Positions 8,798 through 16,779 are shown, counted from the first letter of the stretch. The stretch is 64,000 bases of DNA from Spartobacteria bacterium (GCA_947487385.1 CANKWU010000010.1:1-64000); one strand, 5' to 3'. Program-made: numbers and translations. The notes: generated by a model not told the origin, from the letters alone.

Positions 8798-10006
8798 TTA
8801 CTTTTTTGCTACAGTGAGTGGCGGATCGGCAGGCCGCCGCTCACGTTGGGAGATCGGTGTCTTTCTGTTTGTGACATGATTGGTTGGATTGATATCACTA
8901 TTACCGTTATTTTTTGACTTACAATAGATAGGTCTACCTAAGAAACTGGGCAAACTATTCCTGCAGGTCCCAATCCCCCCCCCACCGGTATTCTCACCAG
9001 TTTCCATCCCCTGATGACACCGGTAGGTGAGCGCCGCCGCGTAGCGGTTCTCCACCCCGAGTCTGGCAAGGATGTGCTCCACATGATGCTTCACGGTGTG
9101 GCCGCTTGCTCCGAGGATGATGGCTATCTCATCGTTCGACTTGCCGCGCTCGATCCAGGAAAGGACTTCCATCTGGCGCGCGGTGAGAACCGAATGGAGA
9201 GGGGCTTTCGCCCCCTCATCTTGGCCTGCCTCCATGATCATGACGGCGCAATCAGAGTCCGGATGACGCGAAAATCGCAAACTAATGTTACCCTCCTTGA
9301 TGGTGAGTCTTTCCTCAAGCTTCCCTCTCCGAGCTTTCTTTCTTCCCAACGACCACTTGCTGTAAAGCCCTAGGAGTTTCCTGGGAAGGGGATGGTTCTT
9401 CGTGATTCTCATGCCCCCGAAGCGCGCCATCAGACTCCGTGCATTCCCGCTCCAGGACTGGATCACTCCATCCGGGTCGACAAGCGCATGACCTCGGCGT
9501 AGCGCCATTTCCAACTCGGCCACACCGAGTCCCGACTCTTCCGTGGAATCAGGGCAGAGCGAGTCGAGCAGGACGTCGATACCTGCCACCCCGATGCACT
9601 TCCCGTGTGCGAAAATCGGAGCTGCCTGCGTGGTGATGAATAGCAACCGGCCCGCCATCGGGTAGACATAGGGATCGATCACCATTTCCTCGGCCCGACG
9701 GCTCGGAGCAAGGTACCAGTGACCAGAGCCGGGCTTGTCATAATTCGTGTTGGCTTCGTATCGAATCTCTCCACCGTAGCGGTGCCAGAGTGGAACAAAG
9801 CGCCCCGTCAGGTCATGACCGGGTGCGCCGATGAATTCCGAATCCCTACCGTCGTAAGCATTCGGCTCCCAGACGGTCCAAACACCGACAATCTCTGGGT
9901 GCGCCTGGAGAAATTTACGCAACAGGTCGTTACCCGTGGCGCGGTCAGCCACTCCGAGTTCCTTCAGTGAAGTAAAAATCTGCGCAATGCTTCCAGCGAT
10001 GCTCAT
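8798..10006 (-). CDS. Cache/PDC-like sensor with LuxR-type HTH, long copy (3' end probably extended by a frameshift)
   Basis: Regulator paralogous to 5257..5991: WTVWEPNAYDGRD, GHDLTGRFVPLWHR, GHWYLAPS and GVAGIDVLL mark the Cache-like domain (residues 1-150). A middle PAS-like stretch (about 165-265) follows, then a LuxR HTH (LTARQMEVLSWIERGKSNDE...GASGHTVKHHVEHILARLGVENRY). The paralogue stops right after the HTH, whereas this ORF runs 64 residues further into low-complexity sequence. The extension begins at a nine-C run (8975..8983); gain or loss of one base there would end the protein within about 14 codons. The true coding part is thus about 8950..10006. It starts 18 bases after the creatininase-family gene. 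Confidence 0.75.
   Translation of the reverse strand: MSIAGSIAQIFTSLKELGVADRATGNDLLRKFLQAHPEIVGVWTVWEPNAYDGRDSEFIGAPGHDLTGRFVPLWHRYGGEIRYEANTNYDKPGSGHWYLAPSRRAEEMVIDPYVYPMAGRLLFITTQAAPIFAHGKCIGVAGIDVLLDSLCPDSTEESGLGVAELEMALRRGHALVDPDGVIQSWSGNARSLMARFGGMRITKNHPLPRKLLGLYSKWSLGRKKARRGKLEERLTIKEGNISLRFSRHPDSDCAVMIMEAGQDEGAKAPLHSVLTARQMEVLSWIERGKSNDEIAIILGASGHTVKHHVEHILARLGVENRYAAALTYRCHQGMETGENTGGGGIGTCRNSLPSFLGRPIYCKSKNNGNSDINPTNHVTNRKTPISQRERRPADPPLTVAKK
8924..8935. repeat. ATAGRTAGRTCT 12-mer, copy 2
   Basis: ATAGATAGGTCT within CAATAGATAGGTCTACCTA. It lies just past the likely true end of the long LuxR gene. With the copy at 16034 it brackets the seven-gene transporter operon in direct orientation, and the two copies share flanking bases beyond the 12-mer (ACAATAGATAG). 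Confidence 0.45.
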
Positions 10007-10024
10007 AGGTTTTCTGATAAGAAA

Positions 10025-10804
10025 TTAGGTGTAGAAATTCTCGGGGATTCCGTACCACTCAGAGGGCGGCAATGGCGGTTCTTCCTCAATGGCAAGGAGC
10101 AGTCTTCTTGTAAGTTCCAAGACCATTTTTTCAAAAAGTGCCGCACCCTCCCCAGCGTTTCCCAGTGAAGGTCTTCCAGTCGTGCCGTTCAGGCTGGTTT
10201 GGGAGACCGGATAACAGAAGATCTTGCCGGATGTCCGGTCAGGGTCGTCGGCATAGGCGAAGGCAGAGCAATCCACCGACTCAGGGAGGAGGTGAAGCAG
10301 GAGGTCGCATTCGGCCTGATTGGCATGCAGATCCGCAGCATCCCTAAAATAAAGTTCCCCGATCTCGGGAGTCATGGTGAAGGTATCAACGAAGCCGACC
10401 TGAATTTTCCCCAGCAATTCTAGGCGGATCTGATCCACGGCCACGCGGAGCGGGGAGTTGTTTCCTGCATGGGCGTTGATGAAGAGGAGTTTTTTCCACC
10501 CTGTGCCCTCGGCCCATCGGGCCCACTGGACGAGGGTGTCGATGAAGGTCTTCGGTGTCAGCGAGAACGTCCCGGGCCATTTCGTTGTGTGTCCACCCGA
10601 GGAGGTGTAGGCGAGTGCGGGAGCCCATGGAACGTCAGCGAGACGGCATGCCTCTCGGCAAAGAGCCTCCGCGATGATAGTGTCGGTGCCAATGGGGAGT
10701 GCCGGTCCATGCTGCTCAGTCGCCCCGAGAGGGAGAACAAGAAGCGGACACTTCTCCTGGACGGCCCTGACCTGGGGCCATGTCATATGATTGAGTGAAT
10801 TCAT
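10025..10804 (-). CDS. Creatininase-family amidohydrolase
   Basis: Cytoplasmic metal-dependent hydrolase of 259 residues. The creatininase family motifs are complete: LPLGATEQHGPALPIGTD near residues 25-42, SSGGHTTKWPGT, FINAHAGNNSP around 109 and DLHANQAECD around 159, giving the Glu, His, Asp, His and Glu metal ligands. Family members open creatinine, amides, or formamides, so the assignment to creatinine itself is not secure. Its ATG overlaps the deacetylase-fold gene by four bases, so it is the sixth gene of the transporter operon. Presence beside a guanidine pathway makes a cyclic or acylated guanidino compound an attractive substrate (inference). Confidence 0.8.
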   Translation of the reverse strand: MNSLNHMTWPQVRAVQEKCPLLVLPLGATEQHGPALPIGTDTIIAEALCREACRLADVPWAPALAYTSSGGHTTKWPGTFSLTPKTFIDTLVQWARWAEGTGWKKLLFINAHAGNNSPLRVAVDQIRLELLGKIQVGFVDTFTMTPEIGELYFRDAADLHANQAECDLLLHLLPESVDCSAFAYADDPDRTSGKIFCYPVSQTSLNGTTGRPSLGNAGEGAALFEKMVLELTRRLLLAIEEEPPLPPSEWYGIPENFYT

Positions 10805-11703
10805 AATTTAAGCTCTACCGCGGCAGGCACCTCGTCTAGGTCAGTTTCCCGTCGGGCCTGTGGATTTTTGTCAAACCACTCGGCAACCTCCGAGGCACGT
10901 GCAAACCAGACATCACCCTTTTCCTGCATGGCTCTCACAAGCCTCTCGAGAAGGCGCACCCGTGAGGGCCTGCCTGAGAGCCAAGGATGAAGTGTGAGCA
11001 CAAAGCAACAGCCGAACGCGTGCATCGCATCGAATTCCTCCCACCAGAGATCGAAGACCTTGGCGCAGTTTTCAGGCGGGGCACCCCAGGCTGGGTCGGC
11101 GTTAAAAGCGAACTGCTCCCAGTCCTCCAACATCCATTGTCCGGGAATTTCAATCAGGCCACACGGGTGCCGGTAGGGCACATCGTCTCCCATCGCACTG
11201 GCGCAGTAATGGAGCCCGTGATCCTGAAGAAGGCGGGGCGTCCAGGGATTGAGTTCGAACCAGGGGGCCCGGTAACCTTTGGGACGACTCACCCCCAGTT
11301 CAGTCAGAATCTTCAGGCTCTTCAAGAGAATTTCCTCCTCCTGTGCCTCATCGAGGGTCACTAGCTTCTCGTGCAGGTAGCCGTGTAGTCCGATCTCATG
11401 CCCAGCAGCAGCAATGGCCCTGGTCATGTTGGGGTGGTTTTCTGCAATGTAACCGGGAATGAAAAAAGAAGCCGGCACCCCGAGATGTTGGAGTAACTCG
11501 AGGATTCTTGGCACACCGACTTGCGGCCCGTAAGTGCACTGTGACCAAGTCGTGATCCTGTTCCGTAGACTGGGATCATGCTCCAATGCAGTGGTCTCGC
11601 CATCCACATCGAAGCAGAGGACAATTGCACATTTGGCCCCAAAGGGCCATTGGAACCTTGGCTTGGGTGTAAAGGGGGCTTGATTCACAGGTCGTCCCTC
11701 CAT
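10801..11703 (-). CDS. Polysaccharide deacetylase-fold hydrolase (HpPgdA/PuuE-like)
   Basis: A 300-residue NodB-fold protein without signal peptide or membrane segment, so probably cytoplasmic. The metal ligands are visible as CFDVDGE near residue 31 and HGYLHEK near residue 103, followed by GYRAPWFELNP; a C-terminal LTLHPWLSGRP carries the last conserved His. Cytoplasmic members of this branch act on small cyclic amides or imides (allantoinase PuuE) rather than on polysaccharide. The gene overlaps the SDR stop by 19 bases and the creatininase gene by four, so all three are translated from one message. Confidence 0.75.
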   Translation of the reverse strand: MEGRPVNQAPFTPKPRFQWPFGAKCAIVLCFDVDGETTALEHDPSLRNRITTWSQCTYGPQVGVPRILELLQHLGVPASFFIPGYIAENHPNMTRAIAAAGHEIGLHGYLHEKLVTLDEAQEEEILLKSLKILTELGVSRPKGYRAPWFELNPWTPRLLQDHGLHYCASAMGDDVPYRHPCGLIEIPGQWMLEDWEQFAFNADPAWGAPPENCAKVFDLWWEEFDAMHAFGCCFVLTLHPWLSGRPSRVRLLERLVRAMQEKGDVWFARASEVAEWFDKNPQARRETDLDEVPAAVELKL

Positions 11704-12470
11704 TCTCCAGTGACTGCGTTGGGAGGCGTCACTAGGTCATAGCGCTCCCATCCCGCAGCAATGCCTCCGTCCACCGGAAGGATCGCCCCAGTGATGTAGG
11801 CGGCTTCTTCCGAAGCCAAAAAATGGAAGGCGGAAGCAACCTCCTCGGCAGTGCCAAGGCGCCCCAAGGGGGTGCGCCTCTCTGCGAAAGCAATTTCCGG
11901 ATTGTCCGGTATCCCGAGAACCGCCGGGGTCAGGATAGTACCTGGGCAGACGCAATTCACCGTGATTCCGCGAGGCGCAAATTCCACGGCCGCGCTACGG
12001 GTGAGATGGATGACGGCCGCCTTGGATGCCGCATAAATGGATCCCCCCGGAACCCCCAGAAGGCCGACAAAGGATCCAGTGTTGAGGATACGGCCGCCGC
12101 GCACCAAGTGCCGGGCTGCATGAGCGTGCCCTAGGGCCACGGCACTCACGTTGATTTCCAGCGTCTTGCGTACCAGTTGAGGAGTGAGATTAACAAAGTC
12201 GACACCGAGAGGCTGGATCCCAGCATTGTTGACCACAATGTGGAGGTTGCCAGCCTCGAGGGCTACCTCATCAAAGGCATGTCCTAACGCCGTATCATCA
12301 GAGACGTCGACAGTCAGCATGCGAAAGCCCTCCTCCCCCGACGGACTCCGGTCGATACCGAACACCAGTGCACCTGCGGCTGCAAAGCGTCTGGCCGTGG
12401 CAAGCCCGATTCCAGAGGAGGCCCCCGTGATTAGCGCAACCTTCCCATGAAGTGAAAACATGGGTTGCAT
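11685..12470 (-). CDS. Short-chain dehydrogenase/reductase
   Basis: NAD(P)-dependent oxidoreductase of the classical SDR family, 261 residues. TGASSGIG near residue 16 binds the cofactor, NNAG follows near residue 82, the catalytic Ser lies in LNTGSFVG, and YAASK supplies Tyr and Lys. An Asp after strand two (FGIDRSP) suggests NAD preference. The C-terminal tail (RYDLVTPPNAVTGEW) is longer than usual. It lies 28 bases after the ABC ATPase and overlaps the following hydrolase gene. The substrate is unknown; context suggests an alcohol or carbonyl intermediate of the imported nitrogen compound. Confidence 0.8.
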   Translation of the reverse strand: MQPMFSLHGKVALITGASSGIGLATARRFAAAGALVFGIDRSPSGEEGFRMLTVDVSDDTALGHAFDEVALEAGNLHIVVNNAGIQPLGVDFVNLTPQLVRKTLEINVSAVALGHAHAARHLVRGGRILNTGSFVGLLGVPGGSIYAASKAAVIHLTRSAAVEFAPRGITVNCVCPGTILTPAVLGIPDNPEIAFAERRTPLGRLGTAEEVASAFHFLASEEAAYITGAILPVDGGIAAGWERYDLVTPPNAVTGEWRDDL

Positions 12471-12498
12471 GAATAGTCGTTATAATCTCAGAGAGATG

Positions 12499-13410
12499 CT
12501 ATTCCACGTCATCCCCTACCTCAGTCATTCTGATCATTGGAATGTTGTCATGAGCCTCTTCCGAAGGGGGGTGAATGTGCTCCTCCAGACGCTTTTTGAG
12601 AGCAAGGAACTCGCGGGAGAGGAAATGGGGGGTCTCGCGGGGACGGGGGACGGGGTTCTCGATGAATTCGATGATTCGACCGGGATTGGCCCCCATCACA
12701 AGGATCCGATCGGCCAGGAAAGCCGCCTCGTCCAGGTCGTGGGTGATGAAGAGGACGGTCACATCGACCTTCTTCCAGATTTGGAGAAGGTAATTCTGCA
12801 TCTGGCTCCTGGTCTGGGCATCGAGTGCGGCAAAAGGCTCGTCCATCAGCAGGATCCGGGGCTTGTTGGCCAGTGCTCGGGCGATGGCAACCCGCTGTTT
12901 CATTCCACCAGAGAGTTCATGCGGGTAGGCATCCTCATATTTTGCAAGCCCTACCATCTCAAGCCACTGGCGCGCCTCGGCATCTGCAATACCCTCGTTC
13001 TCTCCACCAATTGAGAGGCCAAACATGACATTCTTCTTGACGGTGAGCCAGGGAAAGAGCGTATAACCCTGAAAAACCATGCCGCGATCAGGCCCGGGTT
13101 GTTCTACTGCTTTTCCATCAAGTAAAATCTGCCCACCTGTTGATTCATCAAGTCCCGCCACAATACGGGCGAGTGTAGATTTTCCACATCCTGAAGCCCC
13201 AACCACACAGATGAATTCACGCCGATGAATTTGAAGTGAGACATGGTCGAAGATCGTTGTCGCATTTTCACCTTCTCCATAGGACTTACGAAGATTCTGA
13301 ACATCCAGAATGATCGGACGTTCATAAATTCTTGAAAATCTCTGCGCTACTTCTGGCGATTGCTCCTTGTAATCGGGAAGTGCATGTTCATGGGTGCTCA
13401 TGATGGACAT
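12499..13410 (-). CDS. NitT/TauT-type ABC transporter ATP-binding protein
   Basis: ATPase of 303 residues with Walker A GASGCGKST near residue 74, Q-loop MVFQGYTLFPWLTV, signature LSGGMKQR, Walker B LLMDEPFAALD and switch THDLDEA. The FPWLTV stretch and the DLDEAAFLADRI ending are typical of the nitrate/sulfonate/urea-type group. N-terminal (about 35 residues) and C-terminal extensions flank the core. It lies 3 bases from the permease gene. In guanidine-utilising bacteria such transporters are frequently misannotated as nitrate or taurine carriers; guanidine or a guanidino compound is the likely cargo here (inference). Confidence 0.85.
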   Translation of the reverse strand: MSIMSTHEHALPDYKEQSPEVAQRFSRIYERPIILDVQNLRKSYGEGENATTIFDHVSLQIHRREFICVVGASGCGKSTLARIVAGLDESTGGQILLDGKAVEQPGPDRGMVFQGYTLFPWLTVKKNVMFGLSIGGENEGIADAEARQWLEMVGLAKYEDAYPHELSGGMKQRVAIARALANKPRILLMDEPFAALDAQTRSQMQNYLLQIWKKVDVTVLFITHDLDEAAFLADRILVMGANPGRIIEFIENPVPRPRETPHFLSREFLALKKRLEEHIHPPSEEAHDNIPMIRMTEVGDDVE

Positions 13411-13413
13411 TCC

Positions 13414-14442
13414 CTAGGTTGATGCCGGCATTTCGCCCATCTTGGCTCCTTCCAACAAGGAAAGAGGCTTTTTCTTCGTAAGGGCATTACGGCTTCTTTT
13501 CCAAGGGAAGAGCATGGCGCTGAGCCAAGCCAGAAACATATCTGAAGTTACGCCGATGATGCCGATCATCGCGATGGCTGCGTAGACGTTGTCGAAATTG
13601 CGGTATCGTGCCTGCTGGTTGATGAAGAGCGTGATACCGGACATAGTGCCGATTACCTCCGCGACAATGAGATAGGTCCACGCCCACCCCAGCAGAATGC
13701 GCATGTCCGTGTAGATATCGGTGATGGAGGCAGGAATGATCACGCGACTAACCAACTTCCACTTGGAGGCACCTAGCGTCTGCGCCGCCTCAATCAACGC
13801 CGGATCTGTCTTTCGCACACTGTTGGCGATAATAAGCACCTGCTGAAAGAAGGTTCCGAGAACGATGATGGCGATTTTTGGAGCATCCTCGATACCGAGC
13901 ACGGCTACGCAAAGGGCGCCGAACGCTGGCGCTGGCAGGTAACGAAAAAACTCGATGAATGGTTCCTCAAGCCGCGCAAAGAAACGGTAGGTCCCGCAGA
14001 GGATACCCAAAGGCACCCCTAACATTGAGGAGATTAAGAAACCAAGAACGATGGTGCGGATGCTGTGCGCTAGACTCTCGTGAAGCCAAGGCTCGTTCGG
14101 CAGCAGCGGCGCTGTCTTGAATGCCGTGTAGAAGGCGGCGAGGACCCTGTGAGGTGCAGGCAGAAAGACCGGATTGACAAGGAATCCCTCCGGGAGTTGC
14201 TGACCAGCGGCTTTTGCCTTTCCCAACTCCTTGTTAAAGTCCGCCTTGGGGATGTCTAAACCCTCGCTGAAATAATCGACTTCCCCAGGATTGGTCACGT
14301 GAACCAAGGGATGCCATACCCACGGAACATAGCTCACCAAGCACCAGAGGAGTATGGGGACGACGAACGAGAGGATCGTCAGTTGGAGCTGCCGCTTGTG
14401 CGGCAGCTCCTTCTTCAGACCAAGCCAGTCCTGATGCGCCAT
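13414..14442 (-). CDS. NitT/TauT-type ABC transporter permease
   Basis: Inner-membrane permease of 342 residues. The first helix (ILSFVVPILLWCLVSYVPWV) is followed by an unusually long periplasmic segment of about 80 residues, before the five-helix BPD-type core begins near residue 130. The coupling loop EAAQTLGASKWKLVSRVIIPA is well conserved. The gene sits 27 bases downstream of the solute-binding protein gene and 3 bases upstream of the ATPase gene, giving a complete importer. Confidence 0.85.
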   Translation of the reverse strand: MAHQDWLGLKKELPHKRQLQLTILSFVVPILLWCLVSYVPWVWHPLVHVTNPGEVDYFSEGLDIPKADFNKELGKAKAAGQQLPEGFLVNPVFLPAPHRVLAAFYTAFKTAPLLPNEPWLHESLAHSIRTIVLGFLISSMLGVPLGILCGTYRFFARLEEPFIEFFRYLPAPAFGALCVAVLGIEDAPKIAIIVLGTFFQQVLIIANSVRKTDPALIEAAQTLGASKWKLVSRVIIPASITDIYTDMRILLGWAWTYLIVAEVIGTMSGITLFINQQARYRNFDNVYAAIAMIGIIGVTSDMFLAWLSAMLFPWKRSRNALTKKKPLSLLEGAKMGEMPAST

Positions 14443-14469
14443 GGTATTATTTTACCGACCGTGTTTAGT

Positions 14470-15447
14470 TTACTTCAGCGCCTCGATGATCCCTGGTGCC
14501 ACGTAGTTGGCAGGCTTCTGAGACTGCTTATAGACGCCGTTCTCGATGTTGAATTTGTCGCCGACAGCGAGTGATCCGTAAATGGAGTCCAGTCCGTCGC
14601 CTTTCTTGATAGTTTGTTTCGCCTCTGCGAGGGTCAGGAAGTGAGTGCCGGGAAGGTTCTTTCCGTAGGCCGTTGGATCGACTCCGACCTTGGCTGCCAT
14701 GATCTTAACAGCATCGTCATGGGTCTTGGGATCTTTAAGGTAGTCGACGCACTTATAGTAGATCGCGGCTATCTTGGCCCAATCCTCCTTGTGGGCGGCA
14801 TAGCTGCTCGGATTGACCGTAAGCACATCATAGATCAGGCCCGGGGCCTGTGCGCTCGTAAAGAGCTTGGTGGAACCGGGCACCTGATCGAGCACTTGAC
14901 CAGAGATCGGGTACCACGCCGCAACAGCCGAAACTTGTCCCGAGGCTAGCGCTTGCGGTGTCTTGTCCGTTGCTGTACCCACTAGGGTCACGTCCTTCTG
15001 TGTCATTCCGTTCTGTTTGAGGGCCTCGAGGAGGAGGAGATGTTCCACCAACGTGATTTCCACGCCGACTTTCTTTCCCTTGAGGTCCTTCATGGAGGTT
15101 ATCCCGGGAGCGCCAATGACCATATCATTGCCGTCCGTGTAATCCAAAAGCGTGGTGATCTTGCTCTTGGCACCCGTAGCCCCGATAACCAGCACGTCAC
15201 CCGCGACCATCATGTTTCCATCGATCTTGCCGGCAGAGAGAGCGTCGAGCGACGGAGCGTATTCGAACCAGACCATATCGACATCAAGGCCGGCGTCTTT
15301 AAACCAACCTTTCTGTTTTGCGATCTCCATGATCGTGTAGCCAGGCCAGTCGCTATAACCGACTTTCAATGGTGCTGCATGGCTGGCCGATGACAAGGTC
15401 ATAGCTGCCACTAGTGTAAGTACTGTATTGCGTAGTTGTGTTTTCAT
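14470..15447 (-). CDS. NitT/TauT-type ABC transporter solute-binding protein (candidate guanidine-compound binder)
   Basis: Periplasmic binding protein of 325 residues with a signal peptide (LTLVAAMTLSSASHAAP, cleavage near residue 24) and the SsuA/TauA-like fold opening VGYSDWPGYTIMEIAKQKGWF. The EYAPSLDALSAGKIDGNMM stretch is the usual lobe-one signature. It is the first gene of the operon and lies behind a sigma-54-type promoter (15502..15517) and a NikR-type operator (15459..15486), the latter shared with the guanidine-carboxylase operon. This shared site is the main reason to link the transporter to guanidine. Confidence 0.85.
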   Translation of the reverse strand: MKTQLRNTVLTLVAAMTLSSASHAAPLKVGYSDWPGYTIMEIAKQKGWFKDAGLDVDMVWFEYAPSLDALSAGKIDGNMMVAGDVLVIGATGAKSKITTLLDYTDGNDMVIGAPGITSMKDLKGKKVGVEITLVEHLLLLEALKQNGMTQKDVTLVGTATDKTPQALASGQVSAVAAWYPISGQVLDQVPGSTKLFTSAQAPGLIYDVLTVNPSSYAAHKEDWAKIAAIYYKCVDYLKDPKTHDDAVKIMAAKVGVDPTAYGKNLPGTHFLTLAEAKQTIKKGDGLDSIYGSLAVGDKFNIENGVYKQSQKPANYVAPGIIEALK

Positions 15448-15458
15448 GGTGGTGTTGA

Positions 15459-15486
15459 GTATTAAGAGTTTAATTTGTCGTAATAC
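15459..15486 (-). promoter_or_regulatory. NikR-type operator in front of ABC transporter operon
   Basis: Perfect inverted hexamers GTATTA-N16-TAATAC. The same hexamers with the same 16-base gap occur in front of the NikR-like regulator gene (24299..24326), and three further bases (AGA) are shared inside the left half. The E. coli NikR operator is GTATGA-N16-TCATAC, so the geometry is identical and only one base per half-site differs. The site ends 12 bases upstream of the start codon and begins about 5 bases after the predicted transcription start, a position suited to repression. Confidence 0.75.
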
Positions 15487-15501
15487 GGTTCAAATTGATA
15501 A

Positions 15502-15517
15502 AGCATATTTCATGCCA
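15502..15517 (-). promoter_or_regulatory. Sigma-54-type promoter of the ABC transporter operon
   Basis: On the minus strand the sequence reads TGGCATGAAATATGCT, with the -24 GG and the -12 GC in the required 12-base register (consensus TGGCAYG-N4-TTGCW). The predicted transcription start is near 15491, about 44 bases before the start codon. Sigma-54 control fits nitrogen-source genes. No activator binding site was identified. Confidence 0.55.
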
Positions 15518-15843
15518 TCTTACCGGAACGGTCTAATCCAGAGATCCTGATGCGACGAGATACCATACTGAACATCCTTTCTCCTCGAACTGAGTCAAAT
15601 CAATATATTGAAAAGTAGCCTTTCTATTCCTTCTGTTAGAATTTAAGCAGAAGGATGAGCAGTATTATCCACCAGACGGACGGGCAGTAAATTAGACAGC
15701 TAAATCACTCAGTGTCCAATTCAGTGGCTCAGACTCTTCACTCATCATGACTGGGCGGGCCCTGGGTTGGGTGTTTTTTCCTTCAATGATCCCGAGAGGA
15801 CTGTTGAGAAAGCCCCCTGCTCCAAGAGGGGGGGCCAATACAG

Positions 15844-15996
15844 TTACTTGACCCCTCGCGCTTTCAAGTCTTGCTTGATAAGCCATTCGATATAGTTGGC
15901 AAAAGAACGTTGTTTTTTTTCAGCAACTTTTGTTGCCAGTCTCATCATCGATTGATCAAGGTGGAAAGAGGTGAGTATTTTTGAGGAGGTGCTCAC
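15844..15996 (-). CDS. Small ribbon-helix-helix protein (Arc/CopG-like), below ORF-track cutoff
   Basis: A 50-residue frame starting at a GTG: a strand-like start (STSSKILTSFHLD) followed by two amphipathic helices (MMRLATKVAEKKQR and SFANYIEWLIKQDLKARG). This is the size and pattern of a minimal RHH DNA-binding protein, such as an antitoxin or local repressor. No toxin gene is adjacent. It stands alone between the aquaporin remnant and the transporter operon, close to the ATAGRTAGRTCT repeat at 16034. The 64-residue track ORF 15692..15886 in another frame is rejected in its favour. Confidence 0.55.
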   Translation of the reverse strand: MSTSSKILTSFHLDQSMMRLATKVAEKKQRSFANYIEWLIKQDLKARGVK

Positions 15997-16033
15997 AATT
16001 TGTGAAATTATCGCTTTATGACATTGCCTGACA

Positions 16034-16045
16034 ATAGATAGATCT
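16034..16045. repeat. ATAGRTAGRTCT 12-mer, copy 3
   Basis: ATAGATAGATCT, located directly after the aquaporin stop codon. It shares the wider context ACAATAGATAG with the copy at 8924, seven kilobases away in the same orientation. Confidence 0.45.
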
Positions 16046-16047
16046 TC

Positions 16048-16754
16048 TTAGTCAGCGAAGCAAGTGGCAAGCGACCTCACAAAAGTTCCATCAATTTTTT
16101 TCCCACCACGCAAGAGTATGAAAAGATGAATGGCAAGAAGCGCACCGAGGATCGGTGCAGTCATGTAAATCCATAGGCGCTCGGGATGGCCGGAAACCAG
16201 AGCGGGTCCCAAAGAGCGCGCGGGATTCATGGAACTCCCGCAGACGGGTCCCGAAAAAATGTTCCCCAAAGCGACCGTAGCACCGACAGCAATGCCGGCC
16301 GTAATCCCCTTTTCCTTGGCACCGTCAGAAACATTAGGGCCACCACCATGAGTAAAGTACTAATAATTAACTCCATCACGAAGGCCTGAAGGGCACTTCC
16401 CGACGGGAGAGTCATCCCCAGATCAAGAGCCTTTGGAAAAAGCAGGCGGAGAGTTCCGGCGGCCGCCAGTGAAGCCACTAGCTGGGCCCCAATGTAGGAA
16501 AGGAGTTCCCTGAAGGGAAAACGCCCCGCAGCAGTGAATCCTATGGTGACAGCCGCGTTCATGTGAGCTCCTGAAGTATCGCCGAAAGTGTAGATCAGCA
16601 CCATGACAGCGAGTCCGGAGGTTAGTGCCATCCCCAGGCATGTGATAGTTCCTCCTGAGACCCCGTCGACCACGATCGCTCCAGCACAAACAAAGACCAT
16701 GGCATAGGTGCCCAGAAACTCTGAAAAGAGCCTGCGTAGCAGAGATTCGTTCAT
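16048..16754 (-). pseudogene. Aquaporin/MIP-family channel, frameshifted
   Basis: The first frame (from 16754) gives an AqpZ-like channel: FSEFLGTYAMVFVCAGA, then first pore motif GAHMNAAVT (NAA instead of NPA). It loses sense after LLMVVAL. A second frame picks up exactly there with PNVSDGAKEKGITAGIAVGATVALGNIF and the second pore motif SSMNPARSLGPALVSG, ending at 16048. A single-base change near 16335-16345 explains this; no long homopolymer is present at the site. Combined length is about 235 residues, normal for the family. Such channels pass water, glycerol or small amides, which would fit the guanidine/urea context. Confidence 0.8.
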
Positions 16755-16779
16755 TGGCCAGCAAGGGGAGAGTTATCCC

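Noticed and set aside
15692-15886. 64-residue minus-strand ORF
   Set aside because: Out of frame with the RHH-like reading at 15844..15996, which has a clear helix pattern.
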